A stretch of 64,000 nucleotides of DNA from the NCBI GenBank assembly GCA_041392065.1, contig JAWKMU010000005.1, forward strand, positions 62,001 through 126,000, in the 5' to 3' direction. The notes under the pieces are model-generated. The model made no database searches and was not told the DNA's origin. It saw nothing but the letters and a program-made list of their open reading frames with translations. Positions within the stretch are counted from its first letter, which is position 1; every line of letters begins with the position of its first letter. Shown here piece after piece: positions 43,672-53,183 of the stretch. The DNA is from CAJQLB01 sp041392065. GTDB lineage: Bacteria > Bacteroidota > Bacteroidia > Flavobacteriales > Flavobacteriaceae. The position numbers and the translations under genes were made by a program.

Positions 43672-45069
43672 CTATTTTAAATTGCCAACCATATCTTCAG
43701 GTTTTACCCAAGCGTCATAGTCTTCGGTTGTAACATAACCTAAATTTATAGCTTCTTCTTTAAGCGTTGTTCCATTTTTATGAGCTGTATTGGCTATTTC
43801 CGCAGCTTTGTAATAACCTATTTTAGTATTTAAGGCTGTTACTAACATTAGTGAGTTATTTAATAATTGCTTAATCACTGAATGATTTGGCTCTATACCT
43901 ATTGCACAATGTTCATTAAAACTTTCACAAGCATCACCTAAAAGTTGAGCAGATTGTAAAACATTGGCAGCCATCATTGGTTTAAATACATTCAATTCAT
44001 AATGACCTTGAGTGCCTCCAATAGTAACTGCTACATCATTTCCCATAACTTGTGCGCAAACCATTGTTAAGGCTTCGCATTGCGTAGGATTCACTTTTCC
44101 AGGCATTATACTGCTTCCAGGTTCATTAGCAGGAATAATGATTTCTCCAATTCCTGAACGAGGTCCAGAAGCCATCATCCTAATGTCATTGGCAATTTTG
44201 TTTAAAGAAACAGCTAATTGTTTTAAAGCTCCATGAGTTTCAACTAATGCATCATGTGAGGCCAAAGCTTCAAATTTATTAGATGCTGTTACAAATGGCA
44301 AACCTGTAAACTCTGCAATATATTTTGCTACTAAAACATCATAACCTTTTGGTGTATTGAGTCCTGTTCCTACAGCAGTTCCTCCAAGAGCGAGTTCACT
44401 TAAATGTGATAAGGTGCTTTTCAAAGCTTTTAGTCCATGATTTAATTGTGATACATAACCAGAAAATTCTTGTCCTAAAGTTAGAGGTGTAGCATCCATT
44501 AAATGGGTTCTTCCAATTTTTACAACATCTTTAAAGTCGTTTGATTTTTGTTGAAGAGTATCTCTTAAAACTTCAATTCCTGGAATAGTAACCTCTATAA
44601 TCTTTTTATAGGCCGCAATATGCATTCCAGTTGGAAATGTGTCGTTTGATGATTGTGATTTGTTTACATCGTCATTTGGTTGAATGGTTTTCTCGCCTTC
44701 ACCAACTATTTTTCCAGCAAGCTGATGAGCTCTGTTAGCAATTACTTCATTGACATTCATATTGCTTTGTGTACCAGAGCCAGTTTGCCATATCACTAAT
44801 GGGAATTGCTCATCATGTTTTCCATTTAATATTTCATCACAAACTTGAGCAATTAAATCTCTCTTTTCTTCAGAAAGTACACCAAGCTCACAATTTGTAT
44901 AAGCTGCAGCCTTTTTTAAGTAGGCAAAGCCATATACTATTTCTAAAGGCATTGATGCTGGATTTCCAATCTTAAAATTGTTTCTTGAGCGTTCGGTTTG
45001 TGCTCCCCAAAGTTTATCAGCAGGTACTTTAACACTACCCATTGTGTCTTTTTCTATTCTAAAACTCAT
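43672..45069 (-). CDS. fumC: Class II fumarate hydratase
   Basis: An iron-independent fumarase of the TCA cycle, a homotetramer in the cytosol, 465 aa. The start MSFRIEKDTMGSVKVPADKLWGAQTERSRNNF and the signature GSSIMPGKVNPTQCEA are unmistakable. The motifs WQTGSGTQSNMNVNEVIANRA and GRTHLMDATPLTLGQEF complete the active site. It is a single gene with a -7 box (TAATTTTG) 23 bases upstream. Confidence 0.97.
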   Translation of the reverse strand: MSFRIEKDTMGSVKVPADKLWGAQTERSRNNFKIGNPASMPLEIVYGFAYLKKAAAYTNCELGVLSEEKRDLIAQVCDEILNGKHDEQFPLVIWQTGSGTQSNMNVNEVIANRAHQLAGKIVGEGEKTIQPNDDVNKSQSSNDTFPTGMHIAAYKKIIEVTIPGIEVLRDTLQQKSNDFKDVVKIGRTHLMDATPLTLGQEFSGYVSQLNHGLKALKSTLSHLSELALGGTAVGTGLNTPKGYDVLVAKYIAEFTGLPFVTASNKFEALASHDALVETHGALKQLAVSLNKIANDIRMMASGPRSGIGEIIIPANEPGSSIMPGKVNPTQCEALTMVCAQVMGNDVAVTIGGTQGHYELNVFKPMMAANVLQSAQLLGDACESFNEHCAIGIEPNHSVIKQLLNNSLMLVTALNTKIGYYKAAEIANTAHKNGTTLKEEAINLGYVTTEDYDAWVKPEDMVGNLK

Positions 45070-45092
45070 TTTGATTTTTACGTTTAATACAG

Positions 45093-45100
45093 CAAAATTA
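45093..45100 (-). promoter_or_regulatory. -7 box (TAATTTTG, minus strand) for fumC
   Basis: An exact TAnnTTTG on the minus strand, 23 bases before the fumC ATG. Confidence 0.45.
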
Positions 45101-45203
45101 CGATTTATTGTGCTTTTGTTTAAGTGATTAACAGTTTATTTGTTAGGAATTTATTGTTAATAAAATATGGTTCATATCCTGTTAATAAATCTCATTATTA
45201 CTG

Positions 45204-45234
45204 TTGTGTAACAAAATTTGTTGCATTATCTTTG
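45204..45234 (+). promoter_or_regulatory. Full Bacteroidota promoter TTG-N20-TATCTTTG
   Basis: TTG at 45204-45206 and TATCTTTG at 45227-45234 with a 20-base spacer, which is the best complete match to the flavobacterial promoter in the window. It points to the ATG at 45262 and shows that the in-frame ATG at 45124 is not the start, as it lies upstream of the promoter. Confidence 0.75.
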
Positions 45235-45261
45235 TACAAGATTTATAAAAGCACATCAATT

Positions 45262-45435
45262 ATGTTTGATTTTGATCAGTATTTAGGATTTTTAGCATTT
45301 TTAACAATTTTAACCATTGGGTTTTGGTTAATGATATTTTTATTGACTTTTGTAATCCCTTATTGGATTGGTGGTGCACTTCTTGAAAGAATGAAAGAGA
45401 TTAGAGAAGAAAAAAGGGCTAAACGTCAAGCATAG
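45262..45435 (+). CDS. Small membrane protein, unknown
   Basis: A 57-aa protein with one or two hydrophobic helices (YLGFLAFLTILTIGFWLMIFLLTFVIPYWIGGALL) and a basic C-terminal tail (ERMKEIREEKRAKRQA). The start at 45262 is chosen because a complete promoter lies just upstream. A strong terminator follows. I do not recognise the family. Its small size and monocistronic layout resemble stress or envelope microproteins. Confidence 0.75.
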   Translation: MFDFDQYLGFLAFLTILTIGFWLMIFLLTFVIPYWIGGALLERMKEIREEKRAKRQA

Positions 45436-45460
45436 AAGAATTTAAGATTATTTATACATA

Positions 45461-45490
45461 AAAAAAGGAAGCCATTGGCTTCCTTTTTTA
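45461..45490. terminator. Bidirectional terminator
   Basis: Stem AAAAAAGGAAGCC / GGCTTCCTTTTTT around a central ATT. It serves both the 57-aa gene and the convergent receptor gene. Confidence 0.9.
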
Positions 45491-45501
45491 GTTTCACTAT
45501 A

Positions 45502-48015
45502 TTAAGGTGTTCCTTGAAACTCCATCATGTCTTCTCCGCCACCATTGTCCTGTCTATCCCTTTGTTGTCTCTTTTTCTGATTGAACCTGTATGTAAACGA
45601 AAGGTTGTAAGTGCGCTGACGCCATTGAAATTCACCATAGGAATTAAAAGTTGGAGTAAATGCCTCACTAATACGTTTTCTTGAGTTAAAAACATCACTT
45701 ACATTAAAAGCTAAAGAAGCATTATCCTGAAATAAGTCTTTGCTAAATGCTAAATCTGTAGAGAACATACCTTTATTTCTGCTTTGAGCAGTTTCACTTG
45801 GTCCTCTGTAAAACATTCTGGTTTGCCAATCAATGTCTCCAGGCAAAGTGTATTTGCTATTAAGACGAATAAACCAACTTAAGTTTTCGGCATCAAAGTT
45901 TTGCCCTTCAAAATCGCCTCTTGTTATAGATTGAAAAAGATTAAAGTTTCCATTTAAATTCCATTTGTTGCTTTGTCTATAATTTAAAGTAAATTCAAAA
46001 CCAAAACGGTTGTTAGTTGCTAAGTTTACTGGACCACTTCTAATAACTGGAATCAAATCATAATCTTCATTAAGCTGATCAAAATCTGGATCATTCTCAC
46101 TAATTGTTTGATTGGTTTCAAAAATATAGTAAAATTCAGAAGCTCTTCTTATAAAGTTAAAGGAGTTTGTTTCATGCTGAAAATAGGTTGATGCACTTAA
46201 GGTAACTTTACCAAACCTATTAATGTATCCTAAGTCAAAGCCATCAGCGATACTTGGATCTAAATCAGGATTTCCTTGAAAAATACTTGTAGCACTACTT
46301 CTTGATGGGAATGGATTGATCATTCTAGATCGAGGTCTACGTATACGTCTATTATAACCAAAAGTAACACTTTCTTTTTCCGAAAGCTCATATGATAGAT
46401 TAAGGGTAGGGAATAGTTGTGTGTAATCTTTTTTCTTAAAATCTGAACTTGTTTGTTGTTCTATGGTAATACGAGTTCCTTCAAGTCGTAATCCTAAAAG
46501 ATAAGAAAATTTTTCACCTAATTTATTACCATATTGTGTATAGAAGGCATTAACGTACTGTTTAAAATCGAGAGTATTACTAAGATCAGTATTGGTAAAA
46601 AAGGTTTGACCATTATCATTAGTGTTTTCGACCAAAAAATCTGAGTTTAAATTTTCAAACTCTCCTCTGTAGCCTAATTCAAACTGTCCATTATTACCAA
46701 AAGGCTTAACATAATCAGTCTGCAACAATATTCTATCCTGTTCTTCTTGTGTAAAAACATTTTCTACATCAAAACCATTTTGGTTAATTGTAGATTCTTC
46801 ATTTTCGTTACTGTTTTCATATTGAAAGTCAAAAGTAAACTTGTGGTCGCTTTCACCATTAAATTGTTTGTCGAAATTTAAGGAGTACTGTATGGTTTTA
46901 TCATCTTCAAACTCTGGGTCAATTCTTATGTTTCTTGTTAAAACGTTGTTCTCATCTATTTCGTCCAAGATGTTTTCTGAATTGCTTTCATTGTCACTAT
47001 TTCTATAAACCAAAGCAGCAGTAAGGGAAGAGGTGTCATTTATGTACCACTCAACACCAAAATTGGTGTTCAGTCCTTTGTTTATTCGGTCAAAGCTTCG
47101 TGTTTCTTTTAAAAAAGTATTAGGTTCGTCACCATTAAAAAATTCTGAATCTGTAAAAGAGTTTCCAGGATTTTCTCTGTAATTATATCCACTTGTGTTA
47201 AAGAAATTTAAGTCGCCAGTTCTATAATTTATATTTCCAGAAACTCCTGCTTGCAAAGGATAGCCTGAATTTACTGTTATGGCACCATTAAGCCCTTGTA
47301 GCTTGCTTCTTCGTAAAATAATATTTAAAATTCCCGCTGAACCTTCAGCATCATATCTTGCAGAAGGCGAAGTGATTACTTCAACACGTTCAATGGATTC
47401 AGCTGGCAATTGTCGTAAAGCATCAGTTGAATTTAAACCAACCAAACCTGAAGGTTTGCCATTTATTAAAATTCTTACATCATCATTACCTCTTAGCGAT
47501 ACATTTCCTTCAACGTCAACTGAAACGGAAGGAACATTATCAAGTACATCACTAACGGTTCCGCCTCTAACGGTTAAATCTTTTCCAACGTTGTATACTT
47601 TTTTATCTAATTTAAACTCAACTGTGGTACGTTCTGCAATAACTTCAACTTCATCTAATGCAGCTACGTCTAAAGCAAGTAAAAATGTTCCTAAGTTAGT
47701 GTCTTCAGTGAGTCTTTTGTTTTCTATGGTTTGAGTTTTAAATGAAATATATTCAATCCTAATATCATAAATTCCACTTTGTACTGGAATACTAAATTTG
47801 CCTTCAGAATCTGTAATACCACCAGTGACAATTTTGTTTTCCTTTTTGCTAAAAACCACTATGGTAGCATATTCTAAAGGTTCTTTGGTTTCTGAGTCAA
47901 TTACATTTCCTGTAATGGTAACTTCTACTCGTGATTGACCGTTTTGAGGATCTTGCGCAATTATGGTTTGTACTGCAAGCCCTAAAGTTAGGATGGTTAA
48001 AAATAGTTTGCTCAT
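45502..48015 (-). CDS. Outer-membrane beta-barrel receptor (TonB-dependent receptor-like)
   Basis: An outer-membrane protein of 837 aa from the ATG at 48015, with a signal peptide ending TIIAQ. A carboxypeptidase-regulatory domain (about 35-115, TGNVIDSETKEPLEYATIVVFS) is followed by a plug (NVPSVSVDVEGNVSLRGNDDVRILINGKPSGLV) and a large barrel of the outer-membrane beta-barrel family 3. An upstream in-frame ATG at 48042 overlaps the -7 box and is rejected. The ligand is unknown. The C-terminal tail is Gln/Arg/Asp-rich (KKRQQRDRQDNGGGEDMM). Confidence 0.92.
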   Translation of the reverse strand: MSKLFLTILTLGLAVQTIIAQDPQNGQSRVEVTITGNVIDSETKEPLEYATIVVFSKKENKIVTGGITDSEGKFSIPVQSGIYDIRIEYISFKTQTIENKRLTEDTNLGTFLLALDVAALDEVEVIAERTTVEFKLDKKVYNVGKDLTVRGGTVSDVLDNVPSVSVDVEGNVSLRGNDDVRILINGKPSGLVGLNSTDALRQLPAESIERVEVITSPSARYDAEGSAGILNIILRRSKLQGLNGAITVNSGYPLQAGVSGNINYRTGDLNFFNTSGYNYRENPGNSFTDSEFFNGDEPNTFLKETRSFDRINKGLNTNFGVEWYINDTSSLTAALVYRNSDNESNSENILDEIDENNVLTRNIRIDPEFEDDKTIQYSLNFDKQFNGESDHKFTFDFQYENSNENEESTINQNGFDVENVFTQEEQDRILLQTDYVKPFGNNGQFELGYRGEFENLNSDFLVENTNDNGQTFFTNTDLSNTLDFKQYVNAFYTQYGNKLGEKFSYLLGLRLEGTRITIEQQTSSDFKKKDYTQLFPTLNLSYELSEKESVTFGYNRRIRRPRSRMINPFPSRSSATSIFQGNPDLDPSIADGFDLGYINRFGKVTLSASTYFQHETNSFNFIRRASEFYYIFETNQTISENDPDFDQLNEDYDLIPVIRSGPVNLATNNRFGFEFTLNYRQSNKWNLNGNFNLFQSITRGDFEGQNFDAENLSWFIRLNSKYTLPGDIDWQTRMFYRGPSETAQSRNKGMFSTDLAFSKDLFQDNASLAFNVSDVFNSRKRISEAFTPTFNSYGEFQWRQRTYNLSFTYRFNQKKRQQRDRQDNGGGEDMMEFQGTP

Positions 48016-48039
48016 GTATATGTTTTGCAAGTTTGACAG

Positions 48040-48047
48040 CAAAAGTA
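48040..48047 (-). promoter_or_regulatory. -7 box (TACTTTTG, minus strand) for the receptor gene
   Basis: A TAnnTTTG match 24 bases before the ATG at 48015. The alternative ATG at 48042 would lie inside this box and could not be transcribed from it, which decides the start. Confidence 0.5.
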
Positions 48048-48108
48048 TACTATGGTTTAATGGGCTTAGGTTAAAGTTATGTTAAAAGAAATATCCTACA
48101 AATTGACA

Positions 48109-48450
48109 CTAAACAATATCTAAAATTGCTTGAGGTGGTCTGCCAATAATTGCTTTTTTTCCATTGATTACAATTGGTCGTTCTATTAGTTTTGGGTTTT
48201 TTATCATAATGTCTATCAACTCTTTGTCAGAAAGTGTTAAGCTTTTATAGTGATCTTTCCAAAGTGATTCGTTTTTACGAACCAGTTGAATTGGTTTTAT
48301 TTTAAGAAGTTTGATAATTTCACTCAGCTTTTTGTCACTTAATGGTTCATCAAGATATTTTATAACTTTAAATTCTACATTTTCATTTTCAAGAATGTTT
48401 AAAGCCTCTCTTGATTTACTACATCTTGGGTTATGGTAAATTTCTATCAT
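48109..48450 (-). CDS. Arsenate reductase (ArsC/Spx-type, glutaredoxin-dependent family)
   Basis: A thioredoxin-fold protein of 113 aa. The active-site cysteine is Cys10 in YHNPRCSKSREAL, with conserved ARG-type residues LIERPIVI and the start of a C-terminal segment IGRPPQAIL. The family contains true arsenate reductases and YffB-like proteins of unknown role. Without ars neighbours the activity is uncertain. It starts 10 bases after the prfB stop and is probably co-transcribed with it. Confidence 0.85.
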   Translation of the reverse strand: MIEIYHNPRCSKSREALNILENENVEFKVIKYLDEPLSDKKLSEIIKLLKIKPIQLVRKNESLWKDHYKSLTLSDKELIDIMIKNPKLIERPIVINGKKAIIGRPPQAILDIV

Positions 48451-48460
48451 TACATTTAAA

Positions 48461-49559
48461 TTAAGATTCTTGCTTTTGTCCCATCATCATTAAATAGGAT
48501 TTTAAAAATTCGTCTATATAGCCATCCATTACAGCGTCCACATTTCCTGTTTCTTGCCCAGTCCTTACATCTTTGACCAATTTGTATGGATGCATCACAT
48601 AATTTCGTATTTGGCTTCCCCATTCAATTTTCATTTTTCCTGCTTCTATATCTTCTCGTTGTGCCATTTGCTTTTGCAGTTCAATTTCATACAATTGGGA
48701 TTTAAGCATTTGCATAGCACGTTCTCTGTTATCGTGCTGTGAACGAGTTTCTGAACATGAAATTTTTATGCCTGTTGGTTTATGATGAAGCTGAACTTTG
48801 GTTTCTACTTTATTCACGTTTTGCCCTCCAGCTCCACTTGATCTTGCTGTTGTAATTTCAATATCTGCAGGATTTATTTCAATTTCTATGGTATCGTCTA
48901 CTAAAGGGTATACGTAAACCGAAGCAAAGCTTGTATGACGTTTGGCATTACTGTCAAAAGGAGAAATACGAACCAAACGATGAACTCCATTTTCACCTTT
49001 TAACCAACCAAATGCAAAATCGCCTTCAATCTCTAAGGTTACAGTTTTTATACCAGCAACATCTCCTTCTTGGTAATTAAGCTCCTTAATTTTGAAGTCA
49101 TTTTTTTCAGCATACATAATGTACATTCGCATAAGCATACTTGCCCAATCACAACTTTCCGTACCACCAGCTCCTGCTGTAATTTGCAAGACAGCACTTA
49201 AACTGTCACCTTCTTCAGAAAGCATATTTTTAAACTCTAAATCTTCAAGAAAAGTTTCGGTTTTTAGAAATTGATTTTCCAACTCTTCATCTGAAGCTTC
49301 ACCTTCTTTGTTAAATTCGTAAAGTACTTCTAAATCTTCTACTAAAGTTTTGACTTGGTTGTAGTCTGATACCCATTTTTTGTTAACACGAAGCCCTTTC
49401 ATAATCACTTCAGCAGCTTTGGAATCGTCCCAAAAACTTGGATCAAAAGTTTTTTCTTCTTCGTTTTGTATTTCTATAAGCTTGGCATCTAAGTCAAAGA
49501 TAGTGCCTTAGTTTGTCAAGGCGTGTATTGAGATCCTTAATCTGATCTGATGTTATCAT
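48461..49559 (-). CDS. prfB: Peptide chain release factor 2, with programmed +1 frameshift
   Basis: Terminates translation at UGA and UAA. Reading from the ATG at 49559 gives 21 codons (MITSDQIKDLNTRLDKLRHYL) to an in-frame TGA at 49494-49496; a +1 shift at CTT-TGA-C continues as DLDAKLIEIQ and joins the long frame that ends at 48461, giving 365 aa, the usual RF2 length. The parts are 49497-49559 and 48461-49495. Key motifs are RISPFDSNAK (SPF stop-codon reader) and SSGAGGQNVNKVE (GGQ peptidyl release). A start at 49408 alone would lose the N-terminal domain. It is co-transcribed with the ArsC-like gene. Confidence 0.95.
49493..49508 (-). promoter_or_regulatory. prfB +1 frameshift site
   Basis: On the minus strand the sequence AGGCACTATCTTTGAC carries the slip codon CTT, the UGA stop and the following C, as in the RF2 autoregulation of most bacteria. 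The upstream AGG sits where E. coli has AGGGGG, so the Shine-Dalgarno stimulator is weaker here. Confidence 0.9.
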
Positions 49560-49573
49560 AATTCAATTTTTAG

Positions 49574-49581
49574 CAAAAATA
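49574..49581 (-). promoter_or_regulatory. -7 box (TATTTTTG, minus strand) for prfB
   Basis: An exact TAnnTTTG 14 bases before the prfB ATG at 49559. Confidence 0.5.
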
Positions 49582-49704
49582 GAATTAATAAAGCTTGTTA
49601 AAAAACTAATTATAGGATTTTTCATGTTTTTTGTCCTAATTTATTTATGTAGATTTATAGTCCGATTTTCAATTATTTTTTAATAAACCAACAACTTCGT
49701 TATA

Positions 49705-52104
49705 ATGAAAAAGTTACTCACACTTTCCGTATTTGCCCTTTTTGTAACATTTGCCTTAGCTCAGAACTCAAATGAAAAGCCCTTAAAAAAGTATAATGGT
49801 TATTTTAATTTTTCTTATGATGAGTCTGACGACAAAATTTTATTGGATGTTAAAGATTTAGATGAAGAATTTTTATATGTAAGTTCTTTGTCAAGTGGAA
49901 TAGGCTCAAATGATATAGGATTAGATAGAGGACAGTTAGGAGCAGAGCGTGTTGTAAAGTTTATTAAAGCAGGAAATAAATTGCTTTTAATTCAACCAAA
50001 TCAAGACTACAGAGCACTAACTGATAATGAGCTAGAGCGAAAAAGTATAGAGCAAGCCTTTGCAAAATCTGTATTATTTGGTTTTCCAATTAAAGAAGAA
50101 AAAAGTGGAGTATATACTATTGATTTAACTCCATTCTTAATGCAAGATACTCATGGAGTTTCAAATACTTTACGAAGATCTGGCGAAGGATCATATGGTT
50201 TGGACACTAGTAAAAGTGCTATTTGGCTAGAACGAACTAAAGCATTTCCAAAAAATGTTGAGTTTGATGTAATGTTAACTTTTAAAGGTGAAGCAACTGG
50301 ACGAAATTTAAGAAGCGTTACACCAACAAGTTCTTTGGTAACTGTAAATCAGCATCATTCTTTTATTGAATTACCAGATGATAATTATACACCACGTGTT
50401 TTTGATACAAGAAGTGGAGCCATCTCAATGTCTTATATGGATTATGCAACTCCAGTTCAAGAACAAATTGTAAAACGCTTTGTGGTACGTCATAGATTAC
50501 AGAAAAAAAACCCAGGAGCAGCTAAAAGTGAAGTGGTAGAACCTATTATTTACTATTTAGATAATGGCACACCAGAACCAATTCGTTCAGCTTTATTGGA
50601 TGGCGCAAAGTGGTGGAATCAGGCTTACGAAGCAGCAGGATTTATCGATGCTTTTCAAGTTAAGATGTTACCTGACGATGCAGATCCTATGGATTGCAGA
50701 TATAATGTCATACAATGGGTTCATCGTTCTACAAGAGGTTGGAGCTATGGAGCGAGTGTAACAGACCCAAGAACAGGCGAAATTATTAAAGGACATGTAA
50801 GTTTAGGGAGTTTAAGAGTACGTCAAGATTTCTTAATCGCTCAAGCTTTATTAAATAAGCCTTTTGCAGAACGAGATGATAATTACCAACCAATGTTAGA
50901 GATGGCTTTGGCAAGAATCAGACAATTAAGTGCTCATGAAGTTGGTCATACTATTGGTTTTGCTCACAACTTTGCCGCAAGCACAAATGGAAGAGCTTCT
51001 GTAATGGATTATCCTCATCCTACCATAACACTAAAAAATGGAGAGGTAGATTTAAGCAATGCTTATGCTGTTGGTATTGGAGATTGGGACAAAGTAACTG
51101 TTGCTTATAGTTATGCAGAATTTGACAAAGGCGCAGACGAGAAAGCAGAACTCAATAAAATATTAGAAAAAGCCGAAAGTGATGGCCTTCGTTTTATTAC
51201 AGATAGCGATGCTAGAGCACAAGGTGGAGCTCATGCATTAGCTCACCTTTGGGATAATGGTAAAAGTGCATCAGAGGAATTAAATAATGTGTTAGCTGTT
51301 AGAAAAAAAGCCATCGATAATTTTTCAGTAGATAATATTCGTACTGATGAGCCATACTCTGTTTTGGAAGACGTGTTTGTACCTTTATATTTCTTTCATC
51401 GTTATCAAGCAGAAGCTGCTTCAAAAGTTGTTGGAGGATTGGACTATAATTATGTGGTGAAAGGTGATAATCAATTTTCAGTAAAAAGTATCGATGTAGC
51501 AACTCAAAAAGCTGCCTTAAATGCATTATTAAAAACAATTGATGCTGAAACGCTAGCCATTCCAAAGAATAAATTAGATTTATTTCCACCACGTGCTTTT
51601 GGGTATTGGAGAACAAGAGAGTCTTTTAACGGAAAAACAGGCGTTGCTTTCGATCCATTAAGTGCAGCCTCAACAGCAAGTGAAATGACTTTGAGTTTAC
51701 TTCTACATCCACAGCGTGCTAATAGAATGATACAACAAAAAAGTTTAGATGCAAATCAGTTAGGATTAGAAGAATTGTTAAACACACTTATTACTAGCAC
51801 TTTTAAGAAAAAGCATAATGATGCTTATTTGAATGAAATTCAACAAATGGTAAATGTAAATTTGTTGCAACAAATCATGAATCTAGCAGTCAACGAAAAT
51901 GCTACTTTTCAAGTTAATGCGATTGCAAATAAAGCAATTCAAAATATTGCTTTAGGATTAGATACGAGTGCTTATGGTATGCAATATACTAGGATGATAA
52001 AAGAGTTCGCCGAAAATCCTAGCGATTTTAAAATTAAAGATGCGCCAGGAATTCCTGATGGTTCGCCAATTGGAAGTGATATTTGTAACTATACTTCAAA
52101 TTAA
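49705..52104 (+). CDS. Zinc-dependent metalloprotease (DUF5117/DUF5118-type), exported
   Basis: A 799-aa exported protein with a signal peptide ending TFALAQ. The metzincin-type zinc motif HEVGHTIGFAH lies at about residue 411, followed by the Met-turn-like SVMDYPHP. The N-terminal region (KKYNGYFNFSYDESDDKILLDVKDLDEEFLYVSSLSSG) is typical of the DUF5118/DUF5117 proteases common in Bacteroidota. It probably digests proteins outside the cytoplasm. It ends four bases before the threonine aldolase gene. Confidence 0.88.
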   Translation: MKKLLTLSVFALFVTFALAQNSNEKPLKKYNGYFNFSYDESDDKILLDVKDLDEEFLYVSSLSSGIGSNDIGLDRGQLGAERVVKFIKAGNKLLLIQPNQDYRALTDNELERKSIEQAFAKSVLFGFPIKEEKSGVYTIDLTPFLMQDTHGVSNTLRRSGEGSYGLDTSKSAIWLERTKAFPKNVEFDVMLTFKGEATGRNLRSVTPTSSLVTVNQHHSFIELPDDNYTPRVFDTRSGAISMSYMDYATPVQEQIVKRFVVRHRLQKKNPGAAKSEVVEPIIYYLDNGTPEPIRSALLDGAKWWNQAYEAAGFIDAFQVKMLPDDADPMDCRYNVIQWVHRSTRGWSYGASVTDPRTGEIIKGHVSLGSLRVRQDFLIAQALLNKPFAERDDNYQPMLEMALARIRQLSAHEVGHTIGFAHNFAASTNGRASVMDYPHPTITLKNGEVDLSNAYAVGIGDWDKVTVAYSYAEFDKGADEKAELNKILEKAESDGLRFITDSDARAQGGAHALAHLWDNGKSASEELNNVLAVRKKAIDNFSVDNIRTDEPYSVLEDVFVPLYFFHRYQAEAASKVVGGLDYNYVVKGDNQFSVKSIDVATQKAALNALLKTIDAETLAIPKNKLDLFPPRAFGYWRTRESFNGKTGVAFDPLSAASTASEMTLSLLLHPQRANRMIQQKSLDANQLGLEELLNTLITSTFKKKHNDAYLNEIQQMVNVNLLQQIMNLAVNENATFQVNAIANKAIQNIALGLDTSAYGMQYTRMIKEFAENPSDFKIKDAPGIPDGSPIGSDICNYTSN

Positions 52105-52107
52105 TTT

Positions 52108-53127
52108 ATGTTAATAGATTTAAGAAGCGATACCATTACCAAACCAACTCAAGGTATGTTGGATGCTATGCTATCTGCAAAAGTTGGAGATGATGTCTAC
52201 AAAGAAGACCCAACAGTTAATGCTTTAGAAGAACGTATTGCTAAAATGTTTGGCAAAAAGTCAGCCTTGTTTTTCCCAACGGGAAGTATGGCAAATCAGG
52301 CAGCAATAAAATTGCACACCAATCCTGGAGAACAAGTGATTTGCGATAAATATGCACATATTTACAACTATGAAGGTGGTGGAGCATCGTTCAATAGTGG
52401 AGTGTCTTGCAAATTGATTGATGGACATAGAGGTATGTTTACTGCTGCTCAAGTTATTGAGTCTATAAATCCACCAGATTTTTATCACAGTCCATTAACG
52501 AGTTTAGTGGCTGTTGAAAACACAACAAATAAAGGAGGAGGAGCTTGTTGGGATTTTGAAGAAATTAAAAAAATCAGAAAAGTATGTGATAAACATAGTC
52601 TTGGTTATCATTTAGATGGTGCTCGATTGTGGAATGCTTTAGTAAACACAACTGAGACTGCTTTACAATATGGAGAAGTTTTTGACACCATTTCAGTGTG
52701 TTTAAGTAAAGGTTTAGGTTGCCCAATTGGTTCTGTATTAGTTGGTGACGAAGATATCATGAAAGGTGCTATTAGAATCCGAAAGATTTTTGGTGGTGGT
52801 ATGCGTCAGGTTGGCTATTTAGCTGCAGCAGGTTTATATGCTTTAGATCATCATATTGATAGACTTAAAGAAGATCACCAAAAAGCTAAAGAGATAGGAG
52901 AGGTGTTAAGTTCTTTATCTCAAATTAAAACGGTTGAGCCTATTGAAACTAACATTATTATTTTTGAGTTGAATGCCGATGTTAGCGAAACAGAATTTGT
53001 ACAAAAATTAGCAGCCAACAACATTCATATTATAGGAATGGGAGGCGGAAAACTGCGTATCGTCACACATTTAGACTATACTGATGCGATGCATGAGAAG
53101 TTGTTGTCTATTTTAACTAATCTATAG
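52108..53127 (+). CDS. ltaE: Low-specificity L-threonine aldolase
   Basis: A PLP enzyme that cleaves threonine (and allo-threonine) to glycine and acetaldehyde, cytoplasmic, 339 aa. The motifs LRSDTITKPTQGMLDAML, FFPTGSMANQAAIKLH, YHLDGARLWNA and SVCLSKGLGCPIGSVL (PLP Lys) are all present. It starts three bases after the metalloprotease gene, so they are probably co-transcribed, without an obvious functional link. Confidence 0.93.
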   Translation: MLIDLRSDTITKPTQGMLDAMLSAKVGDDVYKEDPTVNALEERIAKMFGKKSALFFPTGSMANQAAIKLHTNPGEQVICDKYAHIYNYEGGGASFNSGVSCKLIDGHRGMFTAAQVIESINPPDFYHSPLTSLVAVENTTNKGGGACWDFEEIKKIRKVCDKHSLGYHLDGARLWNALVNTTETALQYGEVFDTISVCLSKGLGCPIGSVLVGDEDIMKGAIRIRKIFGGGMRQVGYLAAAGLYALDHHIDRLKEDHQKAKEIGEVLSSLSQIKTVEPIETNIIIFELNADVSETEFVQKLAANNIHIIGMGGGKLRIVTHLDYTDAMHEKLLSILTNL

Positions 53128-53183
53128 AAAACACATTGATTTTGATATATTTCGTATCTTAACATAAACTATAATCATAGTTT

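Noticed and set aside
45124..45261. N-terminal extension of the small membrane gene
   Set aside because: The complete promoter at 45204-45234 lies inside the extension, so the transcript starts after it.
47279..47734. Open frame of 151 codons on the plus strand
   Set aside because: It is antisense to the conserved plug and regulatory domains of the receptor gene and has Ser/Thr/Leu-rich composition typical of a shadow frame.
51299..51616. Open frame of 105 codons on the minus strand inside the metalloprotease gene
   Set aside because: It is rich in Leu, His and Gln from the complementary strand, with no start signal or family feature.
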